Below are positions 22,493-34,649 of a stretch of DNA of 64,000 nucleotides, piece after piece (positions within the stretch are counted from its first letter, which is position 1; each line of letters starts with the position of its first letter). The notes under the pieces were generated by a model, which did no database searches, was not told the origin of the DNA, and was given only the letters and a program-made list of their open reading frames with translations. Location: contig ARYC01001127.1 of the NCBI GenBank assembly GCA_000711775.1, positions 1 to 64,000 of the forward strand, written 5' to 3'. The DNA comes from Oxytricha trifallax (Eukaryota > Ciliophora > Spirotrichea > Sporadotrichida > Oxytrichidae). Position numbers and translations under genes: made by a program.

Positions 22493-24337
22493 ATAAAATA
22501 GATTTAAAATTAAATTGAATATGGAATTTTAGTATTTTATTATTTTTATATTAGTGTTTTAACTGCTATTGATTTGAATATGATATATTTTAACAGACAA
22601 AAATTTCACTCATCGAAAGATCAAATTGGATTTATCATATCTTAACTGTAGACCCTTTAAATTTAACTATTAAATTTTTTTAGTCCTGATAAATTAATAT
22701 CTCTCTATAAAAATTAGCTATAAAAAAAGTATAAAAGGGAAAGATGTAGAGAAAAATTTGACGACAAACTTTCATTCTTATGGTCTTCACTAATTATTTT
22801 CCACCATCGAGATAAATCGATTTTAAGAAATCCCCTCTTCAAACTTCTCCCCAACTTATCTCATCAACCAAATTAATTGAGGACTTTCTCAAATAAGTTT
22901 TTTGTGCATTTAATCAAGATCTACATTTTATCTTCTTTGAGTCTTTCATCAGGAAATTCATACGGATTATTATCCTCAAAATACTGAAATCATACGAATT
23001 TTTTTTTGACTTTCACTAAAATCGAAAGGGCGTTGTTACTCTGGGCTACAATATTTTAAGAAGTTCGACTTTTAATATATTCTTTTTTAAATTATAATTA
23101 TTCATATATATTACATTTTAATTTAATTCATTTTCTGTAAAAAGTAATGCAATATTTGATTTTATTTATTTAATTTAATTAATATAATTAAGGTACTCTA
23201 CAGCAAAACAGGTTTATATATAAAAATCTGCGGTAGAGTACCTAAATAAATATATTTATTTTAATATTAAAGTCAAACATGTGCAAAGTTGATTAAATTA
23301 ATTAATTCACCTATAATTATGCTATTCTAGCTAAATACATTACCAGGAAACCCAGAATAAATAGAACCATATTTATTTGAGGCTGTATTGAGAAGAAACT
23401 TAGAATAATTTTTTAAATCATATGACCGTTAAAATTATATTTAACAGACATTTAGTATTAATAATATATGAATATTTAACGATAAAATTTTATACTTATT
23501 ACATCAACTTACTAACAAAAGAAGTCAAATGGGTTTTTCGGGGGAGGGCTGTGCCCTACCCCGAACCCCCATCCAACTCGGAGCTGCCGCCCCCTAGACC
23601 CCTGCAATTACTTTTTGTCGCATTGCGATAAAAAGGGGTTCTGCCCCTTGTGACCCCGTTAGGGGCTTCACCCCTAAAACCCTGCTTTTTTATTTATTTT
23701 GCCAGCTCTCGCATATAAAATTAAAAAAATATTATTAAAGTTCGCAATTGACACTCAGAGTTCGCAATTGTTAACACAGTTCGCAATTGACTAGAATTCC
23801 CTTTCGATTTTAGTGAAAGTCAAAAAAAAATTCGTATGATTTCAGTATTTTGAGGATAATAATCCGTATGAATTTCCTGATGAAAGACTCAAAGAAGATA
23901 AAATGTAGATCTTGATTAAATGCACAAAAAACTTATTTGAGAAAGTCCTCAATTAATTTGGTTGATGAGATAAGTTGGGGAGAAGTTTGAAGAGGGGATT
24001 TCTTAAAATCGATTTATCTCGATGGTGGAAAATAATTAGTGAAGACCATAAGAATGAAAGTTTGTCGTCAAATTTTTCTCTACATCTTTCCCTTTTATAC
24101 TTTTTTTATAGCTAATTTTTATAGAGAGATATTAATTTATCAGGACTAAAAAAATTTAATAGTTAAATTTAAAGGGTCTACAGTTAAGATATGATAAATC
24201 CAATTTGATCTTTCGATGAGTGAAATTTTTGTCTGTTAAAATATATCATATTCAAATCAATAGCAGTTAAAACACTAATATAAAAATAATAAAATACTAA
24301 AATTCCATATTCAATTTAATTTTAAATCTATTTTGAT
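22493..24337. mobile_element. Fold-back element 3: ~538-bp arms around a 768-bp core
   Basis: Left arm about 22493-23030, right arm about 23799-24337, inverted and close to identical (for example ATCGAAAGGG at 23021 against CCCTTTCGAT at 23799). The core 23031-23798 is unlike the arms. It contains a small hairpin (GGTACTCTAC...GTAGAGTACC, 23192-23241), a GC-rich tract at 23527-23700, and three copies of GTTCGCAATTG at about 23740, 23759 and 23779. No transposase frame was found. Confidence 0.87.
23527..23700. repeat. GC-rich tract inside fold-back element 3
   Basis: About 175 bp rich in G/C runs, including short hairpin words such as GGGGTTCTGCCCC and GGGGCTTCACCCC, in surroundings of about 75-80% A+T. 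A 69-codon open frame crosses it (from 23422) but its predicted sequence is Pro/Arg-rich and resembles no known protein, so I do not call it a gene. It could be a captured SINE-like or structural-RNA fragment; that is a guess. Confidence 0.55.
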
Positions 24338-25500
24338 TATAATGATCATTCATACTTCTTCTGGAGAAATATTATTTTTAAATACAGTAATTGAATTAAA
24401 TTGATATTAATTTAAAAGATTGAAATCTACAAAAACTTTATTTAGTTAGTTGTTGATTGGTTGTTTTTTATAGTAATATTGATATTCTGAAACAAGTTAA
24501 TTGCTCTTTTTTAATATATATTTTTAAACTTTATCATTTCGAGTAGTTATATCTATGGAAGTATTGACGAATTGAATGGATAAATAAAATTCCTTAATCC
24601 TGAAACAATGTTTATAATGAATAAAGATTATACAAGCAAATTCCAACCCAAAATCTTTTCATTAGTTTTATTTAATTTTTATTTATTGAAATTGGTAACT
24701 TTCATGTTCTTTAATTGTATTTAAATAGGTTTATGAAGGAATTTATGGTTTAAGCATTGCAGAAAATTCATATAAATTGAAATATTAATTTAAATTTGAT
24801 TTAAAAAATTGAGTTTATAGCAATATAAAATTAATTTATGTTAAGCTAATCCATATAATTCTCCAATTAAAATAAAGTTATCTAATTTTAATATACGATA
24901 TAAGTTTAAATCAATAATAAAGTAAACATTTTTTTTCTCTGTAAAAATAGTGAATATTTGTTTATTATTTATCTTTTTCAACTTTAAATTCTAATTATTT
25001 TATTAAATATAATTAAATCGAAATCAAAATTTTCAATTTCAAATGTATTCTTTCAATATAAAGCGAAAATTTGAATGATTTTTTAAAAAAAATATATTGA
25101 AAACTGCTGGAATTTAAATCTTCTTTATTTTTAAAATTTAGAAGCTATCATATTTAAAAAATCCCTAAAGACAATTAAACCTACTTAAAAGTTGAAATTA
25201 ATTTTATGGAAATAGAGCTATACGTGTAGTAAGCATAGTTTTAAGTTTGTAACTATAATTCTAAAAATCATAATGACCATAATCTTTAAAATGCTTGATA
25301 AATTATCAAGTGTATAAAACATAAACCTTACATTACCTATATAATAGGTTTTCCATGATTTTTAAATTCATAATTTATATAGAAATGCAACTTTAATATT
25401 TCTGACTTAGTTTTGCGGTTTGATTCTTTTCATTGGTTTAAATTGATTTGGCATAAAATCATAAAAGAATTCAATTTTAAAATGCTTAATTTTTGTTTAA
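24338..25500. other. AT-rich DNA, nothing recognised
   Basis: No gene, pointer-flanked coding segment or repeat end detected. Confidence 0.5.
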
Positions 25501-25508
25501 GAATATAG

Positions 25509-26127
25509 GGCTATGGGATCAAACACGCCCCCCCCATAATGTATATTTTTCTTTTTGTAGTCTGATAGAGTTTTTGACGCTGAGTAATAGTAGCTAATGA
25601 ACTACTAGTGTGCGATCAATAGTTTTCGAGATATGGCCCCATATAAGTTCACATTTTATATATAAAAATATAGTAAAAATTATAAAAATAATTCCAATTT
25701 TTCATAAAAATCTAATTTTTCCTTAAAATATCAATTTAGAGGATTTAATGAAAATTTAAAGAATTTATTTGATTTATCAAAATTATATCATTATAAATTT
25801 ATTTTACATTCTTGTAATAAAATTAAAGTACAAATAATTTATAATGATATAATTTTGATAAATCAAATAAATTCTTTAAATTTTCATTAAATCCTCTAAA
25901 TTGATATTTTAAGGAAAAATTAGATTTTTATGAAAAATTGGAAATATTTTTATAATTTTTACTATATTTTTATATATAAAATGTGAACTTATATGGGGCT
26001 ATATCTCGAAAACTATTGATCGCACACGAGTAGTTCATTTGCTACTATTACTCAGCGTCAAAAACTCTATCAGACTACAAAAAGAAAAATATACATTATG
26101 GGGGGGGGCGTGTTTGATCCCATAGCC
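25509..26127. mobile_element. Fold-back element 4 with 8-bp target duplication GAATATAG
   Basis: Arms 25509-25804 and 25832-26127 (296 bp each) with a 27-bp loop; termini GGCTATGGGATCAAACACGC followed by a run of C. Exact direct repeats GAATATAG at 25501-25508 and 26128-26135 flank it. An 8-bp duplication is typical of hAT-type transposition, so this may be a non-autonomous (MITE-like) member of that group. The arms differ at only a few bases. Confidence 0.92.
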
Positions 26128-26135
26128 GAATATAG

Positions 26136-28261
26136 TTTATACATATAATTTTGAAGAATTAATCAATATAGTAATATTTAAAAAACTTAATTTCATTAAT
26201 ACAATCTAAAAATATTAATTAAATCCTATTAAAAGTTTATTTTTAAAGATACTATTTTTTCAATCTTATAACTGATTATGTCGCCGGGATCTATTGATTT
26301 TTATTAAAGTTTTTAAATAAGTTTATATTTTTTATAATGGAGAATAAGAACATAAATTTTAAATTTAGTAGTCTATCTTATAATAATCTTTTTGATTATT
26401 CATATTAACATGATAAATATATATATAGCATAACAATTAAAATATTAGTTAATTTTAATATTAGTTTCTTCAATTTTCAATTTATTTTCTATATTATTTA
26501 GTGAATGAAGTCAAAGTTCTTAAATACACATTAATAAATTATTAGTAATTTACAGGTTCATAAGATTTGTTATTAAGAAAGACTCCATTTTTGGAATTTA
26601 TCTTCAATAGATTTATAAAATTTTAAGGACATATTTGATTAGGTAAAATAAACATATAATTAATTCAAGTTATGTTAATAGAACAATTTCTTAACATTTT
26701 TATTATGTAGAAAATGTAATCAGAATAGAATAAAATTTAATATTTTTTCGGATAATCTCATAATTAAAATAATTTATAATAAACTTTTGAGAATTGTTGA
26801 AAAAAATTACTTTTAAAATTTCTAGATAATACATTTATCTTTTATTTAATATTAAGTTTCGAAACACTTTAGTCTTAAGAAACTTTTACTTCAATATTTT
26901 AATTTGATTAAATAATTTAATTTGATTAAAATTTGCTCAAATAAATTATTTCCTAAAAACTTTTTTTTTAAAAGTATATTATTATATTTATTTATCCAAT
27001 ATAGATTTTAAAATATTTTTCTTTATAAAACTAGCATTATATAAATATTTAAAAATTTAATTATAATATCTTAAAGTAATTTAATACTTGCTTTAAAATA
27101 TTATAAATAGAGCTGTTATATTAGGGCAGAAAAAGTGAAACAAAATTATATATTTTAAATAAATTGAATAATAAACAATTTAAAAATGAAATAATAATCA
27201 TTATAAATTTATTTATTTTTTAGAAACTTAGAAGTTTGTAAACTCAAAATATCCTCTTTAATTTACTTCTTTATTGATTTCAAAATAAAATAGATGCTTT
27301 TTTTATTTTATACAAATTAAAAAAAGGAGGAATTGAAATATCAATAAATTTATACAATATACTTGAGAATAAGCGAATCAAATTATTTATTCTATAAGAA
27401 CTATTTTTTCAATCAAAATTAAGTGACAAACTCAATGTATCATTATTCATTAAAGCTTAAATAGTGGTCATAACTTAAACTATGCAATTTAATTTCTTAT
27501 GATTTATGAATTTAATTAATGCCTCAAGAATAATTTAAATTCAAATACATTATAAATAAAATACATACCTTTGTAAAAATTGTTCCAACTAAGATACTTC
27601 CTATATATTTACTATTTTAATAATAATGATATTTGATTCATAATATAAAACAACAAGAATTATTTATAATTTCTAGGAACAATAAATATAAGCTTTAACA
27701 GCCTTTTAAGATATCAATAAAAATCCAAAACCACTTTTTGAATTATATATATGCTTTTATTGATGTATGTAATATTAGGGATTATGATTTATTGGTTAAG
27801 AACTATCCTTTAAATGAATATTAAAAATTTAATAAATAATATTTTTAGAAGAACATTTTTTGCACTTTCTATGGATTTATAGATAATTATATTTTGGAGA
27901 AATTTAATGGAAAAGTTAAGTTAAAAAATTGTTTAAATATTTTTCAATTCTTTCATTAACTATCAATTATTATCAATCATTAGTGAGAAATTAAATATAT
28001 GATAAATTAATAATTTTTCAGATTTTTTCAAATACCTTAGAAATTTAAAATTAATAATTATTTACATTTACTTTTTATGCTATAAAATATAATTACAAAA
28101 TCATTGTAATAGCTTATATATCAGCTAACAAATTTTCAAATTTAAATAAAGCATTCAGAATATTGGAAAATAAATAATATTTTTAAAAAGTAATTGGTCT
28201 ATATTACACAATAAATTGATGTTAAATGAACAAAAATATATCAAAATCTTGTATATTTATA
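26136..28261. other. AT-rich DNA, nothing recognised
   Basis: More than 2 kb of about 80% A+T sequence with no coding pattern, repeat end or RNA gene that I can support. Confidence 0.5.
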
Positions 28262-29054
28262 AAATAAAATTGAATCGGGAAAATCAGAGAAATTTAAGCA
28301 AGTTTTAATTTCATTAACAATAACTGCCACTAATTGGACTAATCTATATATCAAATTAGGCTTCTTGTACTGACTGACGTGTTTTTAAGGTCTAACAGTA
28401 TTAGATCAGTCAGTATTTTCGATCAATTCGTCAATTGATGTTTTTTGATTTATGAGTAATAGCATCCTGATTCTCAGGACTGTATAGAAAATACCATTAG
28501 TAAAAATAAGTGATTCTAATGTTCATTAAGTTATTTAGGAAATAGAAATATTTACATGATAAACAAAATGGTTTTTGTAACTTGACTTCACCAATAAAAG
28601 AAATATACAATATTATAATGATTAATAATAAATTCTAAATCATTTAAATCACTTGACCAAAAAATGGTCCTGTCAAGTATGTCAAATGCGTCAAATGGTT
28701 AAATGTTTTTATAATTATTTTTATTTCTTATAATTATTTAATAATCAATATATTAATTAAATATTAAATCCGAGAATTTGACAAAGAATCGACTGTCAAG
28801 TGGTCAAATGCGTGTTTTTTACCCTATAGCACAAAAATATAAATGTCAAGTGTTGTAAAATCACAAGTCCGATCCAAATAAAATCGAAAATACTGATATA
28901 TATATATATATATATACGTCTAGACCTTAAAAACACAATGGCCAGAACACGAAGCCTAATTTTATATGTAGATGAGTCCAATTAGTAGCAGTTATGGTTA
29001 ATGAAATTAAAACTTGTATTATATTTCTCTGATTTTTCCGATTCAATTTTATTT
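28262..29054. mobile_element. Fold-back element 5, ~165-bp arms, degenerate
   Basis: Left arm about 28262-28424, right arm about 28884-29054, sharing AAAATAAAATTGAATCGG at the outer ends and GTATTTTCGA at the inner ends, with a TA microsatellite grown in the right arm (28896-28915). The 460-bp core contains repeats of a TGTCAAGTGGTCAAATGCGT-like word at about 28671, 28794 and 28842. The arms are clearly diverged, so it is older than elements 1 and 4. Confidence 0.82.
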
Positions 29055-29629
29055 CAGCAATAATGTATGTCCATAATCATTAAAAAAAAAGCATATATTA
29101 AATATAGGTATATTATAGGAATCAATATAAATATTGATTATGGAAAAAGGTTTGAAGTTAAATAAAGTTTCTTATATGATTTTACATTTTGAACAGTAGT
29201 TTAATTAAATTATATCCTAATTATTCAATAATTTAATTACGAGATGCCTCCATATAAAGTTTACCCAAGTAATAATTTTTCTATTATAAATAAACTTTAA
29301 TTTTATGGTCCTCGAGAATAAAAATATTAGATTGGTAGCATATTAATTTTGATAATTTTTAACATCAAATGTGAGACTTTTAAAAATCAAAGAGTTAGCA
29401 CTATTTAAATAAATAGAAATAAACAAATTATTTATAAACTATAAGATAACATAAATCTTTATAAATAATAGTAGAAAATATTAATATATGAGCATTCAAA
29501 GAAATACATTATTGAATAATATAGAATTATAACAATAAAATCAAAAACATGAAGTTAATGACAAGATTCCAATCAATCACAAAATAAATCATAATCCTTC
29601 AACATTATTTATATCATTAAAATATAAAA

Positions 29630-29657
29630 CTCACGAAGGGGTTTTGAGGTTTTAATG
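29630..29657 (+). repeat. Isolated telomere-like G4T4 motif (possible TBE end relic)
   Basis: CGAAGGGGTTTTGAGGTTTT followed by AAT. It resembles the right end of a TBE with one mismatch in the second repeat, but there is no good terminal inverted repeat beside it and no partner end was found. It could be a relic or chance. Confidence 0.4.
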
Positions 29658-29659
29658 CT

Positions 29660-30924
29660 GTGGAATTTAAAAATAAGTAAACTTTAAATTATAATATTTT
29701 TATTATATATCTTAAGCATTTTGAGTCAATTGTAAAAAATAATATCTGAAAATCTTTATTTATTAAATACAATAGATATAATGATTTAAGTTAGTTCTTT
29801 AGAATATAAAATAATTCATCAATAAAGTAAAAGTTAATAATACTATAAGGTTAGTCTGAAGTATGAAACTATTAATTTTCTTTAAAAAAAGATTCAATCA
29901 TTATATTAGCGAAAAATATTTAATTTCATTAAATTAATAATATATCACGAACAATTAAATAGATATTATTATATTTAATATTTAAAATCATAATTTAAAA
30001 ATTTTATATTTTGTTACTATATTTATAGTAGAATAATGAATAATGGTAATATTAAATAAATATTCCTTATATCATAATTATTTTTTTAAGAAATTAATTT
30101 ATTTCTAATTTTATGGTGGTGTATATTACGAGAATTATAATTAGATGCATGATTACTACATTACAAATAACGATTATAACTAGTAAATTTATGTAACCTA
30201 TTTAGTTGTCGGAGTTTATTTAAAACATATATCTATTATGGTAAATATACAATAAATTTAGAAAAAATTTATTAGTTAAATATTTTAATCAATTCATCTA
30301 ATCGACTTGCACAATTTTAAACAATAATTGCTATCAATCTTGACAAATAGGGAAATATAAATTAAATATTTTGATATTATGAGTAAATTCATGTTTAAAT
30401 ATACTTTTCACTAACACAGAAACATTGAGAATTATTCAGATATCGCTTAAAATGTAGATTTTGGCCCATTTATTTTAAAAATAATAAACTATAAAATATA
30501 TTTTTTCATCGAGACTTGACGATGTAATTATAAATTTCTATTAATTAAATTTAATTTAAAATTAGGCAAGATTTTTAAAATAATATTATTTATAAGTTTT
30601 TTTTTATAATTATAAAAAGTCTTATGAATTTTAAGGTATTATTATCATAAAAAAGACTCTGTAAAGCAAAAATTTTTAATTATATAATAATAAATTAAAA
30701 AAATTTCTCATAACTTCATGTATTAAATTTAAAAGAAATATTGAGGTTATGATTCGATATACGAAGGATATTGATGAAAAAAAATGTAATATAAAATTAA
30801 AAACAATTGTATTTAAAATTCAAAATTAGATTAAAGAATCTCATAAATATAAGTATAAAATAATAGATAATACTTTTAAGGTATTTTTATTTAATATTTA
30901 TCATCAGATATATTATTATAATAT
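29660..30924. other. AT-rich DNA, nothing recognised
   Basis: About 1.3 kb without coding pattern or clear repeat, up to the left end of the old TBE. Confidence 0.5.
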
Positions 30925-31249
30925 CAAAAACCAAAACTCATTCAGTGTTAAGATTGAGTGTTTGATTGCTAAAATAGACTATTTATGAATACTTTATTAA
31001 GGATTTTATAGAGTTTATGCAAGGGATTAAGGTTTAAATTTAATGTTTATAAGTTTTTATTAGAGGATTTTTATATTAACTGATTCACTCAAACAGTACT
31101 TTGCGATCATACACCAACTTTCTAATTTTAAAAATTCACTTATGCAACTAAAAGATTTATAAATTTAATAGTTTGCACAATGATTATGCTTCATGATCAT
31201 TTTCTCAGTTAAATCACTCCTTTAACCTTTTTTCTTATTCTAGTCTATA

Positions 31250-31760
31250 TACTATTGTATCTTCTGCTTAGAAACTTTTTCTCTTTGCAGTTGTAGCATT
31301 TCGTTTTTGGCATATCGCATTCTACAACTATTGCAGCTAGAGCTCATATATCTTAATTAATATCGTCATCTCTCCAGTCCTCCCACTCTGGAAAGTATCC
31401 ACGTTTACCATAAACGTTACCAAGTATAGAAGTTTCAACTTTCTATGATCTGTTGAAAGCAGTTCTTTTTACTTTGAGAGGTGAAAATCAAGCATAATAT
31501 ATTCAGTCTCTCAATCTTTGTGTATATATCTAAAGTATGAAGCTCTTCTATGCCTTCTTCAAAATTTAGTAATAATTAGAGATAGCTGATTTTTGAAAAC
31601 CCCAAATTTTTAATGCAATGTCTTACTGTCATTTAGTATAGTTGAGGGTGACGATAATCTACATGATCTTGAGTGAGCAAATTTGCATCAAGCTTAATTA
31701 TAAATCTACTCTATTAATCCCTTGCTTTAGCAAAGCTTATTACTTATTGATAATTTCTCT
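31250..31760 (-). pseudogene. Kinase part of the TBE zinc-finger/kinase gene, broken
   Basis: Minus-strand remnants of the C-terminal kinase lobe, with a VEVSILGNVYGKRGYFPEW-like stretch near 31.38-31.42 kb that matches the RVEASRLGSVIGTPGFYPE region of the copy at 44.15 kb. Many lesions. Not functional as read. Confidence 0.65.
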
Positions 31761-31966
31761 TTAAAAACTGTCATAAAAATTAAAGTGTTTAATGGATAAA
31801 TGTTGAAGTAAACTGATGAAAAACTTAAGGTAAGTTGAATAAGAAAACTAGAAATAAAGATCTCTAATATATAATTATTATTGTTATTGCTGTTGTTATT
31901 ATTATTGAGCGTAAATATATTAGAAAGTAGTACTTAGTACTTAAGGTGAAATTTATTGCCTAAAAT

Positions 31967-32231
31967 TCATGTCTTTTGAGTCTTATCTCCGGTACTTCTT
32001 TAGCTGTGGAGCGACTTTGGCAGTTTGGATTATGTGCCTCTCATAGGGTGCTCCTGGGGGTCTTGTCCCTAGTCATCTCATCCCTCGTCCTGACTTGCCT
32101 CTTTGGGCCGACTCAGCATGGGCGCAGCCTTGCCAAGGTGGTACTAGGGGGCATGTTCCAAGCCTGGACTGGTCAGCGTGCCAACCACCAAAGCCTGATC
32201 TCTTTTTTATTCTCGCGCTTCTTTTTTTAGA
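31967..32231 (+). other. GC-rich island inside the old TBE, possible small RNA or captured DNA
   Basis: About 265 bp of roughly 55% G+C in a setting of about 25%. An open frame of 84 codons (31976-32230) crosses it but resembles nothing I know and includes runs of hydrophobic residues. The plus strand ends in T-runs (32206-32211 and 32222-32228), as RNA polymerase III terminators would, but I could not place convincing A and B boxes. A captured small RNA gene, a SINE-like insert or foreign DNA are all possible. Confidence 0.45.
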
Positions 32232-32339
32232 GATGTTCTTTAGATTTTAGTTTTCATTTTTTTCATCTCTTAGTCTTCTAGTCATAGTTAATATTCTTAG
32301 AGATCAGATTAGCTTCTTTAACAACAGCATTAACAATAA

Positions 32340-32640
32340 TAACTTTTAAGCGAACTGATTTACTATTTTTAATAGGAAATCGATAAATTAAAACCAAATT
32401 ATTATCAAGAAAATGGAGACCGATAGAGATCACGCTGATTAGCGGTAACACTCACAAAAAATGTAAGTAGAAAAACTTATCTAATTTTTATATATTATAG
32501 AGGTCCAACCAAGAAAGAGCCGGTGTTGCAGAACTGAACAGAAGAGATTCAACGAAATCAAGAAGGAATGGTTCCATTATTTTAAGAATAACGAGGCAAG
32601 ATTATTTAACGGTCTTATAATTCATATTCTGATTTTAATA
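32340..32640 (+). CDS. Unrecognised coding fragment with a 38-nt intron, inside the old TBE
   Basis: A plus-strand frame reads ...KWRPIEITLISGNTHKK, then a GTAAGTAG...TATTATAG intron (32463-32500), then VQPRKSRCCRTEQKRF and EIKKEWFHYFKNNEARLF. The frame is kept across the intron with TAG read as Gln at the joint. Codon use (AAG, AGA, GAA, TTC) is like the dynein gene and unlike the surrounding AT-rich DNA. TBE genes are not known to have introns, so this looks like a host coding segment (MDS) captured in, or inserted into, the transposon. Product unknown; both ends are unclear. Confidence 0.6.
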
Positions 32641-32779
32641 ATAAGTATTTATTAAGCTGATTAAATTTCTATTTTAAAATAAATTTTTTCCCTTATTTTT
32701 CATAATATTATCATTTTAAGATCTTTTAACAAACTTATCCTCAAATATAAGATAAATTTCTTACATATTTAGGGTGAAT

Positions 32780-33420
32780 TACTTTTAAAATTGGAAGCTT
32801 CGGTGTTTGAATCTTCAGGTGATTTTCACAATCTCAAAGGCTGGAAGATTTCTTATTGCTCTAATTGCTTAATTTCTTTCTTTACTCTTTGTTTAAGTTA
32901 TTCTAAGGGATCTGTTTGTTTTCTTTTTTAAAGTAAGACATTACTAGTCGAAAATCTATGACCTGAAGCAACTTATATGGTGTTCTTTTAGGAGAACTTT
33001 AGATCTCTTTAATGATCGCATCGCTTATTACAGGAAGGGCAGAGATATTCCCCACCTCTTTTTAATATTCAAGGTAGAGCATGAAGTTGTTTATGTGCTG
33101 TTCTAAAACTATAGAGATCAGAGTTATAGGTGAAATTTTTCATCCCTCTTCGGATAAATGCGATGCTTTAACTTGTTTCTTTTTTACTTCCTCCTGCTCA
33201 TCAATTTTTATTGGTACTTCGCATTAAATTTCTTAGATATACAGTTCTTTTTATCAATTAAATTGCTATTCAATGTTGAGACCTAAGGTTCAAGAATTTC
33301 AGGTTGGAAACAATAAAGAGGCATCTAAAATTTCAATTCTCTTCTGATTCATGAAAGAAAAGTTTTTGCTGGATAATGCCAAGTAATGCCGCTTTTCTAG
33401 GTAAATTACAGCTTATTTTA
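32780..33420 (-). CDS. Unrecognised minus-strand coding region inside the old TBE
   Basis: One frame runs from about 33220 to 32830 with a single in-frame TGA near 33146: EVPIKIDEQEEVKKKQVK, then ISPITLISIVLEQHINNF, YLEYQKEVGNISALPV, SPKRTPYKLLQVIDFRL, and a Lys/Asn/Ser-rich tail ending in TGA. Upstream (33.2-33.4 kb) further coding-like sequence is in another frame. Codon use is gene-like. I do not recognise the protein and nothing similar is in the other TBE copies. Either a germline-limited gene, host MDSs with a small undetected IES, or a decayed gene. Confidence 0.5.
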
Positions 33421-33599
33421 TAAATACTTTTAGTAATACAACTAATATTAATTCTACCTAAAATTCGAGAAAAACCACAGTCTCAAGGATTCCAGTGATC
33501 AAATGAATAAAAATGAGATGTATTGGTTTATATTTATTAATTTTAGAGATAATTTACATTTTAATTCATCCATTTTACACATTAAAATTTTCATAATAT

Positions 33600-34620
33600 G
33601 ATTAGTAATGTTTTTTTTTATGCTCTTCAAGATTTTTTAGAGAATTATGAGGTAAGCATTTACAAATCTTTTTTTAGTACTATCTAAAACGGTTTTAAGC
33701 CTTAAATTAATTTCCTAATTAAGTTTAGAATTAATCGGATCACCACCTAATTTTATTATTATTATTATTATTATTAACAGTAATTAATGGAGAAAGTTTG
33801 ATAAAAATGGAAATCAATCTCTGAAAATGGATAAAGTTCCTCTTCTTAATCTATTTTATCTGATTTTGATTGATATCCAGTTAGATAATTCATAATTTTA
33901 ATTTCATAAACATGTATTCGATCTTTAAAGATACTTGGTACAGCAAGGTAAGTTTTCACTTTAATCCAATATAGTAATCATAGTTGGGTTATTATTTTAT
34001 ATTTAGGAAGGAACTAAAATCTCATTCTTAATAGCCTTACTTAGTAAAGAGAAAAAAGCTAAAAAAAACTAATGAAATTAAAATGATAAAGTTACCTTAC
34101 TAACCCAAAATATCAGTAACAAATCAATATAAAGATGATATAAATGGTCTTTATGTTGCTATTTATCTTCCTTCAAAGTTATAACTTCTCTAAAATTAAT
34201 TACCAGAAAGATATTTCTTTATAGCCTATTTTTAACGTTAAAATCAGAGTACTTAAATTAAGTAATTTAAGAAGCTCACAAGTGCGCATCTTTACTTTAG
34301 ATAAAATGAAGCAATGAATTAAATCAGTGCTGTAGTAGCATTATCCATTTATCTCAAGAAGCTTAAATTAAAAAAATTATTGAATAATCAGGTACAGTTA
34401 TATACTGATGAAAATTTGCAGCAAATTAACAAGAGAGAGAGAAAGTCTTAAGTTAAACATGAATGAGAAATGGACTATTTAAGGATTTATAAAAACAAAA
34501 TGAGAAGAACATATATGCAAAGCTGGCAATTAGAGAAGAAACATTAGCCCAAGCAAGTCTTAAGACTAAGAAAAGAAAGAGTAGCGAAATTCATTAAAAA
34601 GAATTAATAATATGTGAACC
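33600..34620 (+). pseudogene. TBE 22-kDa ORF and upstream region, decayed
   Basis: The sequence resumes clear similarity to other TBEs near 33.78 kb. The plus-strand 22-kDa region follows (for example TKISFLIALLSKEKKA near 34020), with frameshifts and small deletions relative to the copy at 45.8 kb. Confidence 0.65.
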
Positions 34621-34649
34621 AGATCATTCATATTTTTAACTTATTTATT

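Noticed and set aside
23422-23631. 69-codon frame through the GC-rich tract of fold-back element 3
   Set aside because: It starts in AT-rich DNA, turns abruptly into Pro/Arg-rich sequence and follows base composition, not codon structure; no family match.
28896-28915. TA dinucleotide run as a functional site
   Set aside because: A simple microsatellite within one arm of fold-back element 5.
31976-32230. 84-codon hydrophobic frame in the GC island
   Set aside because: GC-rich DNA is open by chance in more frames; no start context, no family resemblance. Reported as an island, not a gene.
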